Source: Mesostigma viride
Taxonomy: Eukaryota > Streptophyta > Mesostigmatophyceae > Mesostigmatales > Mesostigmataceae
DNA length: 64,000 bases
Reading direction: 5' to 3'
NCBI GenBank assembly: GCA_009746045.1
Contig: RPFO01001113.1
Span: 2,501-66,500 of the forward strand
Part shown: piece by piece, positions 39,128 to 52,215 of the stretch
Numbering within the stretch: the first letter of the stretch is position 1
Layout: every line of letters starts with the position of its first letter
Position numbers and translations under genes: made by a program
The notes under the pieces: model-generated
The model's database searches: none
What the model was told of the DNA's origin: nothing
What the model saw: the letters and a program-made list of their open reading frames with translations, nothing else

Positions 39128-39604
39128 ATGGACTACCATGCCGCCCTGCGGGGTAGGCGTGAGAGAGGCGAACATGCTGGCAGCGATGCCGGCAGCGGTC
39201 GGGAGTCCTCCGAGGAGGACCCGACGTACATCGGTCCGCTGTCGTCGAAGCCGCTGGTGTACAATGTATGGCGGCCGCGGGTGCCGCGTGCAGAAGGGGC
39301 TGCAGAAGGGCAGCCCACTGCGCCCGAACTGGCAACGGGGCCGGGGCGGGTGATCCAGCATTTGGGGGATTTTCCCTCAGATGGCTATGATGAGGACGAG
39401 GACTTGGTTGACCTCGAACTCCCCGAGGACGCGGCGAGGCGCGAGGAGGCACTTCGCAAGGAGGCCGAACGGGTTCGGCAGGACGCTCAGCTGCGTCGCG
39501 AGCTGGAGCAGCAGCGTGAGCTGGAAAAGCAGCGGGAAGCTCAGCTGCGGGCGGAGAGCGAGCTGGACAGGCGAGCCCGGGAGCTCGCGGTGTCACGTCC
39601 GTGA
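39128..39604 (+). CDS. Putative coiled-coil ORF, 158 aa
   Basis: The N-terminus is acidic and Ser/Gly-rich. Residues about 100-155 form a charged coiled coil (AARREEALRKEAERVRQDAQ, then LEQQRELEKQREAQL). The frame extends upstream without a better start; an ATG in another frame lies at 39066. It may be a gag-like protein or an exon fragment. I cannot assign it. Confidence 0.3.
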   Translation: MDYHAALRGRRERGEHAGSDAGSGRESSEEDPTYIGPLSSKPLVYNVWRPRVPRAEGAAEGQPTAPELATGPGRVIQHLGDFPSDGYDEDEDLVDLELPEDAARREEALRKEAERVRQDAQLRRELEQQRELEKQREAQLRAESELDRRARELAVSRP

Positions 39605-42600
39605 TCATTTACGTCCGTGCACTCAAGAAGTTACGCGGTTGCCGTAATCGGAATCGTTACCGACGTTTGGTTGGTTCCGATTCAGTAGGCCGCAGGCTTT
39701 GTTCCTTGGGCCGGTGTGGAGCGCCGCGCCGAAAAGGCCTGAATTTCTAGAGTGACAGTCTTAGGTGACCTGACTTAGGTTCAGGCGCAAGACTTTGGGG
39801 CGCAAAGCCTTGGTGGCTTGCGCAATATTCCGGTGCGTGACATTTGGCAGTTATGAATCTTTTGTATTGTCCAGACGGAATGATGTTCAGTCCATCTGAC
39901 AAAGCTAGATACGCAGATCGTAGTGTGCGGTGTGCTGGCTCGCACGTGGCTGTCGAACAGACTTGCTCTGCATTTTGCTGGCAGTCTAACTGCACGTCAG
40001 GCAGCTTGCTGGCAAATGCGACAGCGCATGGATGCCGGGATTTTGGAGGTATTTAGGAGCAGCGCAGCGGCCATGGTGGTCGTTGTTCGCTCGTTTCTCT
40101 CCCTCACAACTGGTTTGTTGTCTTCATGGGGTGAAATAGTTCGAGCAGCCCGGAGCAGCCCCCGTGAGTGGTTGCATGCAGTCAGTTGCCATGAGGATGG
40201 ACTGACGGATACGACAATGTACTGGTTTTGTTAAGAATGTGTGTAAGACTGAGAACGAGACAAGGGACAGGGCCTTCGGGCACCCTGGTCGTCGTTGGCA
40301 TGCATGCCAGTAGGAACTAGGCCGGGAACACACGCACTGCCGCCACAAGGGGCCTGCAGTGGCGTCACCCAAGGGGCCTCACAGCTGCTCTTATAACTAC
40401 AACATTACAACTCGACAGTCTTTGTAATTCGTCATGTATCTCATTGGAATTGAAAGGTCTTTTGGTTGCTTTGATGATAAAGCATTATCTCAAGAATCGG
40501 CTGATTGGGCCGGATTGCCTGTCATGAAGGTGGCGGTGCCGTAAAGGACCGCACCTTACATTCTCAATTTATATATTGGATCACACACAAGAGTACTCTA
40601 TTGCTATGGATATGCCCTCCAAGTGATAGGGTAGGATATAATGGCACGCAAACGCGACAGCGGAACGCCAACGGGAGCAGGTCGACCGAGTGGCGAGGGC
40701 TGGTTTGGCCATGCGCGCAGGCGCAGCAGGGGAGCGCGAGGCTCCGCCTTACGTGCTGCGCAAGAAGAGCGAGCTGTTCACGTTCGCTCGCCGGCGCACA
40801 GCCCGCCATTTTCGACGCGTGGTGGGAGACGTGAGTTGCAGGAGACGGACTCATCGGTCTCCATGCAGGAAGGTGAGCGAGGTGAGGAGCTGGTCCTTAT
40901 GGACCCGGCGATATACGGAGCTTGGGAAGGCTCGGAAGCAGCGACGGCGGGCGAGATCGCCGCGGCAGGAGACTCACGCGGAGGCACAGGTAAGGCGGCC
41001 CCAGGCGCGGAGGCAGCAGGAGGCGTACATAGGAGCCGCAGCAGCAGACGAAACCACAGCGGCCGAGGGCTCGCACTGCATGGGGCGCAGGCGAAGCCGC
41101 AGTCGCCGAAGTACAGGAGGGGTAGGCGAAGCATGCAGCAGCAACAGGCGCCACACCAGGCGCAACGTTCGGCAGCAGGCGACTGAGACGCCATGAAGGC
41201 CCCGAATGCCGAGGCTATAAGGACTGGATCTGGGCCTGCATTGCAGACACGGTAGCCGCAAGGTTGGCAGACTCTGGACCCACGCCCGGAGGGGTAGGCG
41301 ACGGCTCCACCGACACGCGTCTGGTCGACACCGGCGATGACGGAACAGGGGAAGGCGCCGACACTGAGGAGGAGGAAGCTGCTACTGAGCTAGGCCGAAT
41401 TTAATTCAGGAGTGTACTGCGACTCTGCCGGTGCATCCAGGGAAGAAGGATCGCCATATGGAAGCGCTCCCGCAGACTGGTCAGCAATCTCCATGAACTC
41501 GACAGCCCGAAGGAGGTCACAGGGGTTGTCATCTAACTCAGCATCACCCTCTACCGGGAGCCACTGGAAAATCTCCCTGAGGCAAGAGCGCCCCACAGGG
41601 GTAGAAAGGTAGGAGAAGACCCTGGGGCACTGGAGCTAGTACGGCATCTATCTGCCCGATGGCGGGGCAGCGGGACCCACACTCAAGGACGCAGTGCCCA
41701 GCATCGTAGAAGCTGTGGACAACCAACTGCTGGCCCTGTGGGTCCGGACCAAACCAGGAGACACCGAAAAGAGCTGCCCGAACCAGAGCTGCATGGTTCG
41801 CCTGCAGGGCAGAGTGGATGCGGCCACCAGGGTATAGCTGGCCCTGGAGACCCAACGACCCGGAAGGACCTCATAATACAGCTCAGGATCAGGAGCCGTC
41901 GGCAGGGACTCCAACGAAGGGGTAGGCTCTGACATGACGGCCGTTTACCGCCCTGGTGAGCAGCTAAATCATGTAGCTCAAAAAGCAATGAGGAGCGACA
42001 GATAGGAGGGACATAAAGGCGCCATTGAGGGGGAGAATCTGTTAACTGCACATATAAAAATCCACCTACAAACTTACAGGGGTATTTACCTAACTGTTGG
42101 GGATGGGAGGCAATAGCAGCTAAAGCTTCCGGCTCAGTCCACTAAGCCGTAAATCTACTGATAAGGCGTTCGAGATCAGAGGTAGGCGTCGCTACAGAAG
42201 TACACAACGGTCTGAAAGTGCCAAAAAACACCCATCTTACTCCTCCTAGCTGCACTAATACTCGGATGATGATGGTCAAACTTGGTGGCTGGCTTCTCCA
42301 TGGTACCCAGATTTACTGTGCCAAGTCACACCTTGGTTGGCCACTTGGTGCTCACAGAATGGTGACGTCCAAAAGCATAAAAAACGCCAAAATTGCCAGT
42401 TTTATTCATAATTAATTCCACAAACAACACAATTAATGTCGTTTTGACCTGGAAATGGGCAGACACATTAAATATAACATATGCAGCTCAAGTACCAAGT
42501 TGCACTCGTAATAGAGATGGGATGGCCAGAAATTATGCTGTCAACCGTCACAAATACGGTCATTTGGAGCATTTTATGGATCATTAAATGCTGCCATGCA

Positions 42601-45600
42601 CCCAACAGTGCAAATGAGCTCAGATTAACCTGGAAGTAAGCAAACACTTTACTTGCAACATCTGCAGGCTGGCTGCAAAGTTGCACCTTGATTGAACACC
42701 AACTAGTTACATGATTCTGCTGTCACGCGTCACTCTCGCGCAAAATTTGGATATATAATGCACCACATGTAGCGCAAATGAGTTCAGACAGAGCTGAAAT
42801 TTTTAATGCAATTTAAATAGAGCATGCTGAACATGATTGCCAAGTATTACCTCAGTCACACCACAGATGACGATGTGTCACAGTGACACGTGACAGCAGC
42901 CAACATCATATAATATTTCCTTACAAGTTCATACCCCATAACAGTACGAGCTGAGGTAAGGTTGAACTCCAACTTGGTTATCTCCACCCATACATGTGGC
43001 ATGCACTTCATCATGGAAATACATGAACAGTTGTCTCTTTGATACATCAATAGTATTAACTACCAACATTCCAATGGTGGGGCGTGTTGAGAGAGAGCAA
43101 CTAGTTGGCAAGTCAAATAGTGGTTCGAAGCAAACATGGCTGCACACTACATTTGCTTGCAGTTGCTATCTAACATCTCTAGCACATTAACTAGCCAGCT
43201 AGCTCGCATGCCAAACAATCTTCTAAAGGTGCATGGGCATTTTTTATGTGTTGTTCATCGTGCACCCTGGACTAACAATCCTAGTGGAGCATGGGCTATG
43301 CACGGCAGATGGAGGATGTGGCCATGGGCATGCCATGAGCTGATGCCAGCGAAGGTGCTGGCAGCAGGCAGGTCAGGCAGCAGTAGTGGGATCTAGTGAT
43401 GCAGAAGAGAGTGGCACATGTGGTAGAAAGTAATGCAGATGGCAGTAGTATGGCCAGTGGCACGAGGCAGCGATCATGAAGGCTATCGGTTATGCAGATA
43501 GATGTTATGGTCTAGCCTTGAGGTTATGTTGCTACTGCTGCATGATGGAAGGGAAATTTATGTGGCAGGTGGCACGGTACAGCCAACAGTGGTGTAGTGT
43601 GCAAACCAACTCATTGGGGTGGGCTTGTGGTGAAAGCTCTCCATTCAGATTTCCGTGGCAACACACCAGGTCATGATATTCTGTGGTGCTGGCAAGTGGT
43701 AGTGACAGATTGATCATGCCAGTGATTGATAGCAATGGTGAGCAGTAGTAGGGTGCCTTCTTTGATACTACTGGCATTATCTGTTGTGCCAGGTGCCAGC
43801 TATGTCAGCTGCCGATGCTGCTAAATGTGGCCCCAGTTTCTGGTGCTACGATAGAAGAGATGAAGAGGGCCGGCAGGAACTTGTGGCTGCAATCACGATC
43901 AAGGCTGCGATGGGCGAAGTCAATATGGCAGATTGTGGCAGCAATGGTGCAGGGCCTGGCGTTATCGTTTATGGCAGATTCCATACTGAGTTGTAGGGAC
44001 ACTGCCAGCAGTTGCACCAACAGGCAAGACTCATGGTGGTGGACGTTGCTCCTGGTGGGAGTCTATAATATCTGTCACATGGGTATGCGCACACGATGCA
44101 CCTGGTGGTCCTCCATGCTAACGACAGGAATGTTGGTATTGCTATGCAATCGTGGCACTGCTAACAACGGCGTAACAGTGGTAGGTGTGTTGGGGTGCAC
44201 CACCATGGTGGGGAGTGATGTGGCAGTGGTGTGGCAGCAAGCACTTTGGTAATCGTTATTGTGATGTTGTTGTGAGCCCGTAGAAGGTGTCCTGGTGAGA
44301 TTCATGCCTCTTACGCAATGCTGTAAGCCCATTGTGCACTCTGTTGTGCCCGCAACAATATTCATCATCATAGGCAGCAACCATATCAAAGACAAATCAG
44401 CCCCCTTCCATGTATAGTACTTTAGCTCAGCCTGCTTCAACATATCTGAATGTAACAAGGGCAATGAATCCTGGGTTTCCCAAGGCAGCAACAGCATCTG
44501 CGCACTTCACATACCTGGGCTCCCCCCTGTTTTCTTCGTGCCTCCCGGCCCCAGATCAGAACACGCCGCCCATCATTGATAAACATGGTGCATTATAATC
44601 TGGCCAAGGAAAGAGGTTGAAATACTTACCAACAGTCCGCTAAAGTGGAGCCCCAGCAGCGTGTTGTATGGCCTGTTATTAAAGCTGGATAAGCTCCAGG
44701 GTTGCACATCAACACACCTATATGTGCTGACTGTTGAATACAGGACATGTACCTTCTGTTTGTTGCCTTCAGGCTCAGCTTCCTACGACATGAATTACAC
44801 TTGGAAGAATGAACAGGCGCACATCACGCTGTTTGGGGAGGCTGGCCATGGCTTACGTCTCCCTCTCGAGCAGCGATGCTTGACGAGGCGTCCGGCGTAA
44901 CATGAACGAGGCGCTTTCACGAGCCTCGGGGAAAGAGACAGGCAGAAAATCTGGAAGGGGAACGGGGCTGGCTTCACCCTACCTTGGATCCGGATGCCGA
45001 AAAAGCAGGTTCCACTGTACAGCGTCGACTCAACCAGCGCAATGCGTATTCATGCTTCATTTCGCAACGATCGCAGACGATATTCAGTGATGAGCGCAGG
45101 TCTACACTACAGAGCCAGAAAAAAATCAGGCTGGGCTTCGCTCTAGAAGTTGTTGAAGCGCCCTGCGCAAATGGGATGACAAAAATGAAAGAAACGAGGG
45201 AGTGACATATTTTTACGTGCGTTGCCATGATCAGCCCCGCACGCACCCTCCTGGCAGTTCCAACTGCTGCGGCAACGAGGCATTTACAATGGCAGTCGTT
45301 TTATAACAAAAAGTTTTTCGGTAAAAAATTTTTGAATTAGTCATAGAATCGTGCGAGCGGCTTACCTCGAACTACACTGTCGCCGTTTTCGATAAGTTCC
45401 CGGTGTGACTTTTTGGGGGTCCACTGCATGCAAAATGCAGCGGACCTGACCCGACCTCGCGAAAATGCCCGCCCTTTTTCTGTTTTCCTGAAAAAATGGG
45501 CCGATTTCTTTAGGATAAAAAAATATCTACGTGAAGTAGATGAGTTATGAAGGCTCAAATGAATTCGATGTCCGTAATGTGTTCTCAGGACGGTCGCTAG

Positions 45601-45830
45601 GATTTTCACGGCCGCCATGGGTGCTGCGTGACTTTTTGCCTCGTCGTCACCTTCCCGCCCACCAGATTTTCGGGATCTCGCGCCAATCCGTCTTGGTGAC
45701 GGAGTACTTGATGGTCGTTTTTGGCGGGGCTCGGACCGTTGTGTATCTATATCTCCTACCGCCTTGCCAAAGAGAAGGGGAGGTCCTAGAGGGACTATAT
45801 TATCATAGGACTTTCCTGACCTAGTCGCTA
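39605..45830. other. Long anonymous region, no supported gene
   Basis: Short ORFs occur at 40641-41196 (Arg/Gly/Ala-rich, both overlapping frames plausible) and on the minus strand at 41935-41390. In the latter, frames reading ELYYEVLPGRWVSRASY and GQQLVVHSFYDAGHCVLECG suggest one frameshifted coding stretch. None has a recognisable domain. From 42190 to 45300 I see only unremarkable sequence. Confidence 0.35.
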
Positions 45831-46133
45831 AATGGCTAAGCGGTATAGAAATTTTATTTTTCCCCTCCCCCCCCACAGGGACCACAGGAAGGGCCTCACA
45901 CGGGCGAGAGAGTCCTACGTGAGAAAGGAGGTCAGGCATGCGAACAGCAGTATGAAAGAGGTAGGCATACTGTTCATCATCCGGCAGTTCACCATAAGGG
46001 GGTACACCAAGAGTGGTAGGAACTAGAGTAGTAGTATTGAGAACATCCAAGTCCTCGAAAAAGGAGTAATCTGCGCGGCGGGAGAGGGCATCAGGCACTA
46101 TGTTATCTACACATTTAACGTACTGAAGTTTAA

Positions 46134-48025
46134 GGGGACTCGGCGCGGCGAATATTTTCCGCGCCGAAAAAATTCCGCGGTACCCTCCGTACCGTGAAAA
46201 GTGGGTGCACGGTGCGCGCACCCCTTGCGGAAGTGGCCATGGCGACTGCTTTTAGACGAAACGTGACAAATCTGGCCCGCGGAAAGCAGAAAAAATGCTC
46301 GATTGTTGGAGAAAATTAGTTACTGATTCTAATTTATGGTGGGATGGTTGCGATCTATAATGTCGCGGTCTTTTTTTCGTTGCCATCGGCAGGGGGGGTC
46401 CCGCCTGAATTTCTGTCCGGATGAATAAAGTATAATGGATGCCTGCCGGTGTGATTGTCGATTGTTGCCAGTTTTGATGGTCGTAAGGAAAGCTAGTTTA
46501 ATGACGTTTCTAAAGCCGTAAAAACTCCCGCTGTTATCTTTACCTTTCCCGTCACTTTGCGGTAAGATAACATTAGGCCTGCGCGATGCGCGCCCAACCT
46601 CTCCATGAAAGGGTGGCCTTTCTTGTGTGCCTGGGCACGAATAGATGCCCGTTATGGTACGTTCTTGTATTAAACGTCTTAATCTAGCGTTTTCCTGCTT
46701 TCTTATCTCGTTGAGCGTAAGCTTTTTGCCTTCTTTCCGGCCAGATGCTGCCAGGAAGTTGCGGGTCCTGGCGCTGCATCGCTGGATTCCTGGATGTCTT
46801 TTAGCAAGTTCGTCTGTGACGTGGCTGGCTTTCTGCAGCGCGTGGCCCGCAACCTGTCGGAAAGGTGTAATGCTTTTATTGCCATGCTTCTCTGAAATTT
46901 CTTTTGTGTTCGTGACAGTTGTGTTCGAGGAAATTCACGCGGTCTTCCTAAGCAGCGGCATCATTTTCCCCAGACACTGACGAGCTGGCACCTGTCTCCT
47001 AAAGAAAGTGGCTCGTGCTTGTTAGAAAGGAGGCAGTGTGCATTTTGCGGGACACAATGCTTTGGTGGCACATGCGTCAGGTAGGTTGTTCCAATGGTCT
47101 CTTCACCTTTCCCACTGAGTAAATGATAGCCTTTTGTCATGCTAACCAGAGCAGCTAGCCACAGTTTGGCTGGATAAAAAGTCAGCTTATTTTCTCTTTA
47201 TATACTGCGTGTGTGGTCCTCCACGTGTCCGGCTTGTTGGGCATTTTGGAAGAGGGTTTTTAATGTGTTGTTGGGTGGAACAACTTGATTGTTGGCACAA
47301 AATCACACATTATTAGCCTGAGATAGGCATTCCATATGCTGCTCAGGCGTGTCGTCCTACCAGCCTTGTTGTTAAGGGTAGACTCACAACGCTGGCTGTG
47401 CCGATGGAGGGGTGGGGCGTATGACGCTCCGGACATCCTCCCCACAATCCGTGATCAAAGTGGGCATGTTTTTGGGTGTCTAGGGTAGCAAAACAGACGT
47501 CATTTTGGCTCAGCACTAGCTCAATTCTCTTTTAGCGTCTACCCAGGTGGCATCACAGGAAAATCAATAACTTGAGCTACGCTTGTCAGAATGAGCTCAA
47601 ACTTTGGGGTTGTGTTTCCCCCCACTCAGTGGAATTTCGCATGTATGGATGACCCCATTCAATGTGTTGATGATTTGATTTTTTTTTTGGCTCAAAAAAG
47701 TACCCATTTTGCGGGGAAATTATTAACTCAAACAAATGTCATTATTTTGACCATGTGAATAGCCCAGAATTTTTAAAAGTGGGGGAACTTTGCAGGAATG
47801 TATGGGCAGGTCATTTGGATAAGTGGTTTGTCTTGGGCAAAATATCTCATAAATAGCGTCTTTTTCTATTTTTAGCTCGCCACCGGTGCGTGGTTGGGGG
47901 TAGTACCCCCAACAAGTGGTGGCATGAATGTCCAAACATCATATTTATGGTACTCAATCATCACTAGATGGTTCCCAAGTGCATTGGAACTGATATTTTT
48001 CAGGCTTTTGGACGTGCGAGTCCCC
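46134..48025. mobile_element. TTAA-flanked TIR element inside the gypsy RNase H
   Basis: The 1.89-kb insertion starts GGGGACTCGG and ends CGAGTCCCC, with TTAA on both sides (46130-46133 and 48026-48029). The gypsy RNase H reads in register across the junction when the element and one TTAA are ignored, which confirms the borders. TTAA duplication is typical of piggyBac-type insertion, but no transposase is visible inside and the TIR is only about 9 bp, so it would be non-autonomous. Confidence 0.7.
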
Positions 48026-49360
48026 TTAAAAGGGGAAAACTGTGCTAAAAACTCCATCCAGCGCGCTTGACGAGGGGTAAGGTTAGGTTGGGAGAGAAGA
48101 TGGGTAAGGGGACGATGGTCCGTTTGTATAACTAATCTATAAGGATCTATCTCACAGGGTTCATTCAGGCAAACATCAAATTGAGCAGTGCTGCCACGCG
48201 TGGCAACAATACACCATGCACAGCTAATAAATCCTGCTGGTGTACAGGATAGTTGCGCTCCGCAGGGAGCATTGTTCTAGAAATGTACTCTATTGGCTGT
48301 AAGCCCTGACCCTGATCTTGAAGAAGGACACCACCTATGGCTACCTTGCTAGCGTCTGTAGCTATACTACGAAGGGTTTTGTAGTATCCGGTAGGATAAG
48401 AACGGGAGGAGTGAGGAGTAGGGATTTTAAGCAAACAAAAGCAGATTGACACTCACTACTCCAGAGGAAGGGGATATCTTTCTTTAACAAATGATTGATA
48501 GGGGCCGCTATGGTTGCGAAACGCGGGATAAAACGCCTATAGTAGGAGGCAATACCTAGGAAACTACGTACACTCTTAACATCAGTAGGGGTAGGCCAAT
48601 CCTGAATCGACTTAGTTTTATCCGGGTCGGTAGCGACACCGGCATCTGACAAAACATGTCCTAAAAATGGTACACTCCTACCAGAACGCACGTTAGCACA
48701 GCGAGCCCACAAAGAATTCTCAGACATTATTTCTAAAACTTTCTTTAAATCACGGAGGTGTGTTTCAAAATCTGGGAAGTAAATAAGGATGTCATCTAAG
48801 TAAGCCTGAGCACAAGAATTAACGATCGTGCTCAGCTAAAGAAACAGAGGAGAAGGAAGGATCCTTTAAATCAGAGGACACTTGGGGAAGGTGAGAATTA
48901 CCCATAACAGGTCTAAGCACTTCATTCATCAACATTTGAAAGGAGGCAGGAGAATTACAGAGTCCCATAGCCGCTACTCTAAACTGATAATGACCAGAAG
49001 GGGTAGCAAAGGCAGTTTTATGACAATGATTCCTCGGGCGCTATTCGCAATTGCCAAAACCCATCTGCACAATCCAACACGGTGAAACATGTAGAACCTT
49101 TAACCTTATTAAATATATCATCAATACGAGGTAGAGGGTATTTAGACTTCACAGTGATATCATTTAACTTCCTATAATCAGTAACTAAACGAAACTTGCC
49201 ATTTGGCTTAGGCACTAAAAGGACACCAGCTGAGTAGGGGGAGTTACTAGGCTCTATCAATCCTGCTTCTAATAGTGACACTAAAATCTGTTTTAATTCC
49301 TTTAACTTGGTAGGGCCCATTCGGTACATGCATCGGAGAATGCGTAGGAACAGCACCGTC
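48026..49360 (-). pseudogene. Gypsy reverse transcriptase and RNase H (broken)
   Basis: RT motifs are VLLVPKPNGKFRLVTDYRKL, YPLPRIDDIF and TVLDCADGFWQ. A YLDDILIYF segment follows near 48800 in another frame, then FLGHVLSDAGV and SVRSFLGIASYYRRFI. RNase H begins ATDASKVAIGGVLLQDQ with PAERNYPVHQQDLLAV. The domain's last segment (YVKCVDNIVPDALSRR) lies beyond the TTAA-flanked insertion, at about 46125-46075. At least three frame changes are present. Confidence 0.75.
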
Positions 49361-49699
49361 TTTGATAACTACACGGTGTAAAACAGAACGAGGAGCAGGA
49401 TAAGAAGGAGTCTTTTCTTCAAAAACTTAATTTGGAGGAGTCTATCACAGCCATGTATCTTACTAGTTCGTTTTCAGTAAATCCCACCCCTATGGTATCT
49501 ACTGTGTTTACATCTATATCCACACTATTATTAGGGATAGGTATTTCCTGTACTTCTAGCTGAAGGAACATACATAATAAATATCCATATTCCTTTCGTT
49601 CAGATCGCAATTCATCATTGGACATTAATACTTCAGGTATAGGTCTCACAGGAGGATCGACAGGTGTAGGAGGAGTAATATCTACCAAGGATAAATTTT

Positions 49700-50110
49700 C
49701 TACTCTATAATGACGTTCCGGTACCAAGTAAGAACTATCTGGAAACCAGATGACCATATAGTATCATAATTAATAGTAATCTTATTATCCTGATGCCAAT
49801 CTAATCCTAATAATACATCAGCGGTAGTGATAGGACCTATAGTGGCCGTAAGGTTGACAGTACGTCCTTGTATAACCAGGGGAAGGGATACCGTACCCGG
49901 GGAATGACTGGTGCGACCATCAGCATAATGGACAGTGACAGGTTTGGTGTGAGGAATAGGGACTAGTCCTAAACGCCTAACTAGGGCCTCGCTCACAAAG
50001 GAGCTAGCCGCACCGCTATCCACTAACACGGAGACATTCAAAAGGTCATCAGCATGCAAGAAGGGGTCTACGACAGTGTGAGGGACAGTTAAACCGCCAT
50101 TCAAAAACAT
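49700..50110 (-). pseudogene. Gypsy retropepsin
   Basis: The aspartic protease signature VSVLVDSGAASSFVSEALV (active-site DSG) is followed about 60 residues later by ADVLLGLDWHQD, the conserved second motif of retropepsins. The domain is well preserved but lies in a separate frame from gag and RT. Confidence 0.75.
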
Positions 50111-50509
50111 AAGAGGACGAACACGTAAGGGTAGGGATGATTCAGCTCCTACAGAGGTTATGAAAACAGGCAGGCAAAAACTACTATCTGGGGTACTATC
50201 TAAGGACCTGTCCAGGTTACCCCCGGCTGACAGGCCTACTGTTCCCCCTCCCCCCCCACATCCACTGGGACTAAACCCGAAGAAGACCCTGGCGAAAAAG
50301 CCACTGCTGGAGGGTCACGAGGGAGCGAAGAGGGTGCAGGAGCCTGATTATCAGAGGGGAACCCTGAGGGTCCTGTCTGCACAGCATTCAGCCTACTAGG
50401 GGTAGCTGAGGGAATGCGGCCTGGAGTGGGACGAATAGGAGCACGCTGAGGGGTACGAGGAGGGCGAGCATCGGGATGAGGGGGAGCACCCGAAAGGAAC
50501 TTGGGGCAC

Positions 50510-52035
50510 TCACGTTTAACCGGGTTAAGATGACCTACTTCCTTACAATGATAGCATGTAATATGAGAGACATCCAGAGCCGAAAGGTCGGTAACACAAA
50601 TATCTAACTCTTCTACGTAGGAGTTCTCTTCCTCAGGGGTAAGGTTAATGTTATTAATACGGGAACGGGTAGTCCTGAAGAGGGGTGGTGAAGAAATCTG
50701 CTACTCTTAAGAGATGCTGTCGTACATGCTTGAGGGGTAGATCAGTGAAACGGTATAGGCAGAGAACTGGCGCTTTACCTCACGTAATAAGGGTCTACTG
50801 AGGCCTTGAAGGAAACGAGCACGTACTTCTGCGCCCGACAAGTCCCTAATTCGTACCATCTGTGCATCAAATTCTTTCATATACTCCTTAAACGGTTTAG
50901 TACCTTGCTGCAGAGTACCAAAAGCTAATCTATCCTGCCAATCTGCATCAGGAGGAACTAGATTACTCTCTAACCTCTTAAACAATTCTGCTACTGAGTT
51001 AGGGTAGGCATGGCCGGGAGGCCAAGGATTCACACTGAATGAGGTTAGCAAGCTCAGGGGTAATACAGGTAGTAAGGTAGTGAGGGACTAAAACAGCATC
51101 AGGGAGACGCCATCTATTATGATTTTGCCACGACTCTGTGTTCTGGGTAAGCAGCATGATAAAAGTGAAAAACTGTTGAGGGGAAGACTTGACATCCAAT
51201 TTGGGAAGGTTAGCAAAGAGGGGAAGAGCAGGAGGCTTAGGAGGATGGGAAGGATCAGATCTACCCATAGGACCACTGTCTTCTACTGCTACATAAGAGG
51301 GATAGAAAGAAGGAAGAGGGAAGGTTTTGGATAGGGGTCTAGAAGGGGCCACCGTTTCAGGCTGATGCCCATAGGAGAAGGGGACAGTATATGGTTCACA
51401 AAGGGAGGAGTAGGCAAAATGATCATAATTTCTGTCATCTAGAGGCATGGTGCTGAAATCACTATTAACTTCTAGCTCTGCTACACGAGAAGGGACCTGG
51501 GCAGCCTCGTAGGCCGTGTCAGGGTAGGACCATGCAAGAAGCAGGAGTGATGAAATGGAACTGCACTAGGGCGACCAGAAGGGCCTACAGGGGCAGAGGT
51601 ACGACCCGTGTTATAAGCAGGGATGGAAGGCACAGGGTGAGGAGGAGGCCTAGAAGCATTGTCAGGGAGTGAGGACCTAATTGAGGGTTGAGCCAAGGTT
51701 GCAGGAGGGGCAGGGGCCTGGTTCAGGGTAAAGGAGGGGTCGTCACTAAATCTGACATGCATACGCTGTTCAAAGGTAGGTGGGGTAATAGAGGGACGAC
51801 GACGACCACCAGTCGGGTAGGGGAAGGAGGTGAGGTACGCTGGTTACCTGGAGGAGTGGGGTGGTGCACCGTTTCCCAGGAGTCCCGTCTGTTACCATGA
51901 GTATTGTTGTTATTATTATTATTAGTAGTAGTAGTAGTAGTAGTAGTTTTAGTATTAGTATTACTATTAGTATTGCTAATACTAATTAGTATTAGCGGTA
52001 GGTATAGGTGACATCTCTCCACCCACTGGATCCAT
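50510..52035 (-). pseudogene. Gypsy gag with zinc knuckle (frameshifted)
   Basis: It starts at the ATG at 52035. A Thr/Asn repeat (encoded by a trinucleotide run at 51901-51960) and a Pro-rich region follow. The capsid-like core reads SSPQQFFTFIMLLTQNTESW and then FKEYMKEFDAQMVRIRDLSG in successive frames. A knuckle CYHCKEVGHLNPVKREC (near 50560-50510, with a longer His-Cys spacing than usual) closes the protein. Confidence 0.6.
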
Positions 52036-52215
52036 GTTTAGTTATGAGGAAAAACAATGAAAATTGCCTTAAGAAGAAGGATAGAAACCTAGATTAAAGC
52101 AAGGAAGGCAAAAGGAAAAACCTTGACTGTCGTAAGCAAAGAAAACAAGTAAAATCAATCCTTTTTAACCACAGTAATGGATATAGGGAACCAAACTCTA
52201 AGGTGAGAGGAGTAT

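Noticed and set aside
39605-45830. Host protein-coding gene
   Set aside because: Several short frames look protein-like, but none has a recognisable domain or consistent splice structure.
46134-48025. PIF/Harbinger insertion with TAA/TTA duplication
   Set aside because: Careful alignment of both junctions gives the 4-bp duplication TTAA instead.
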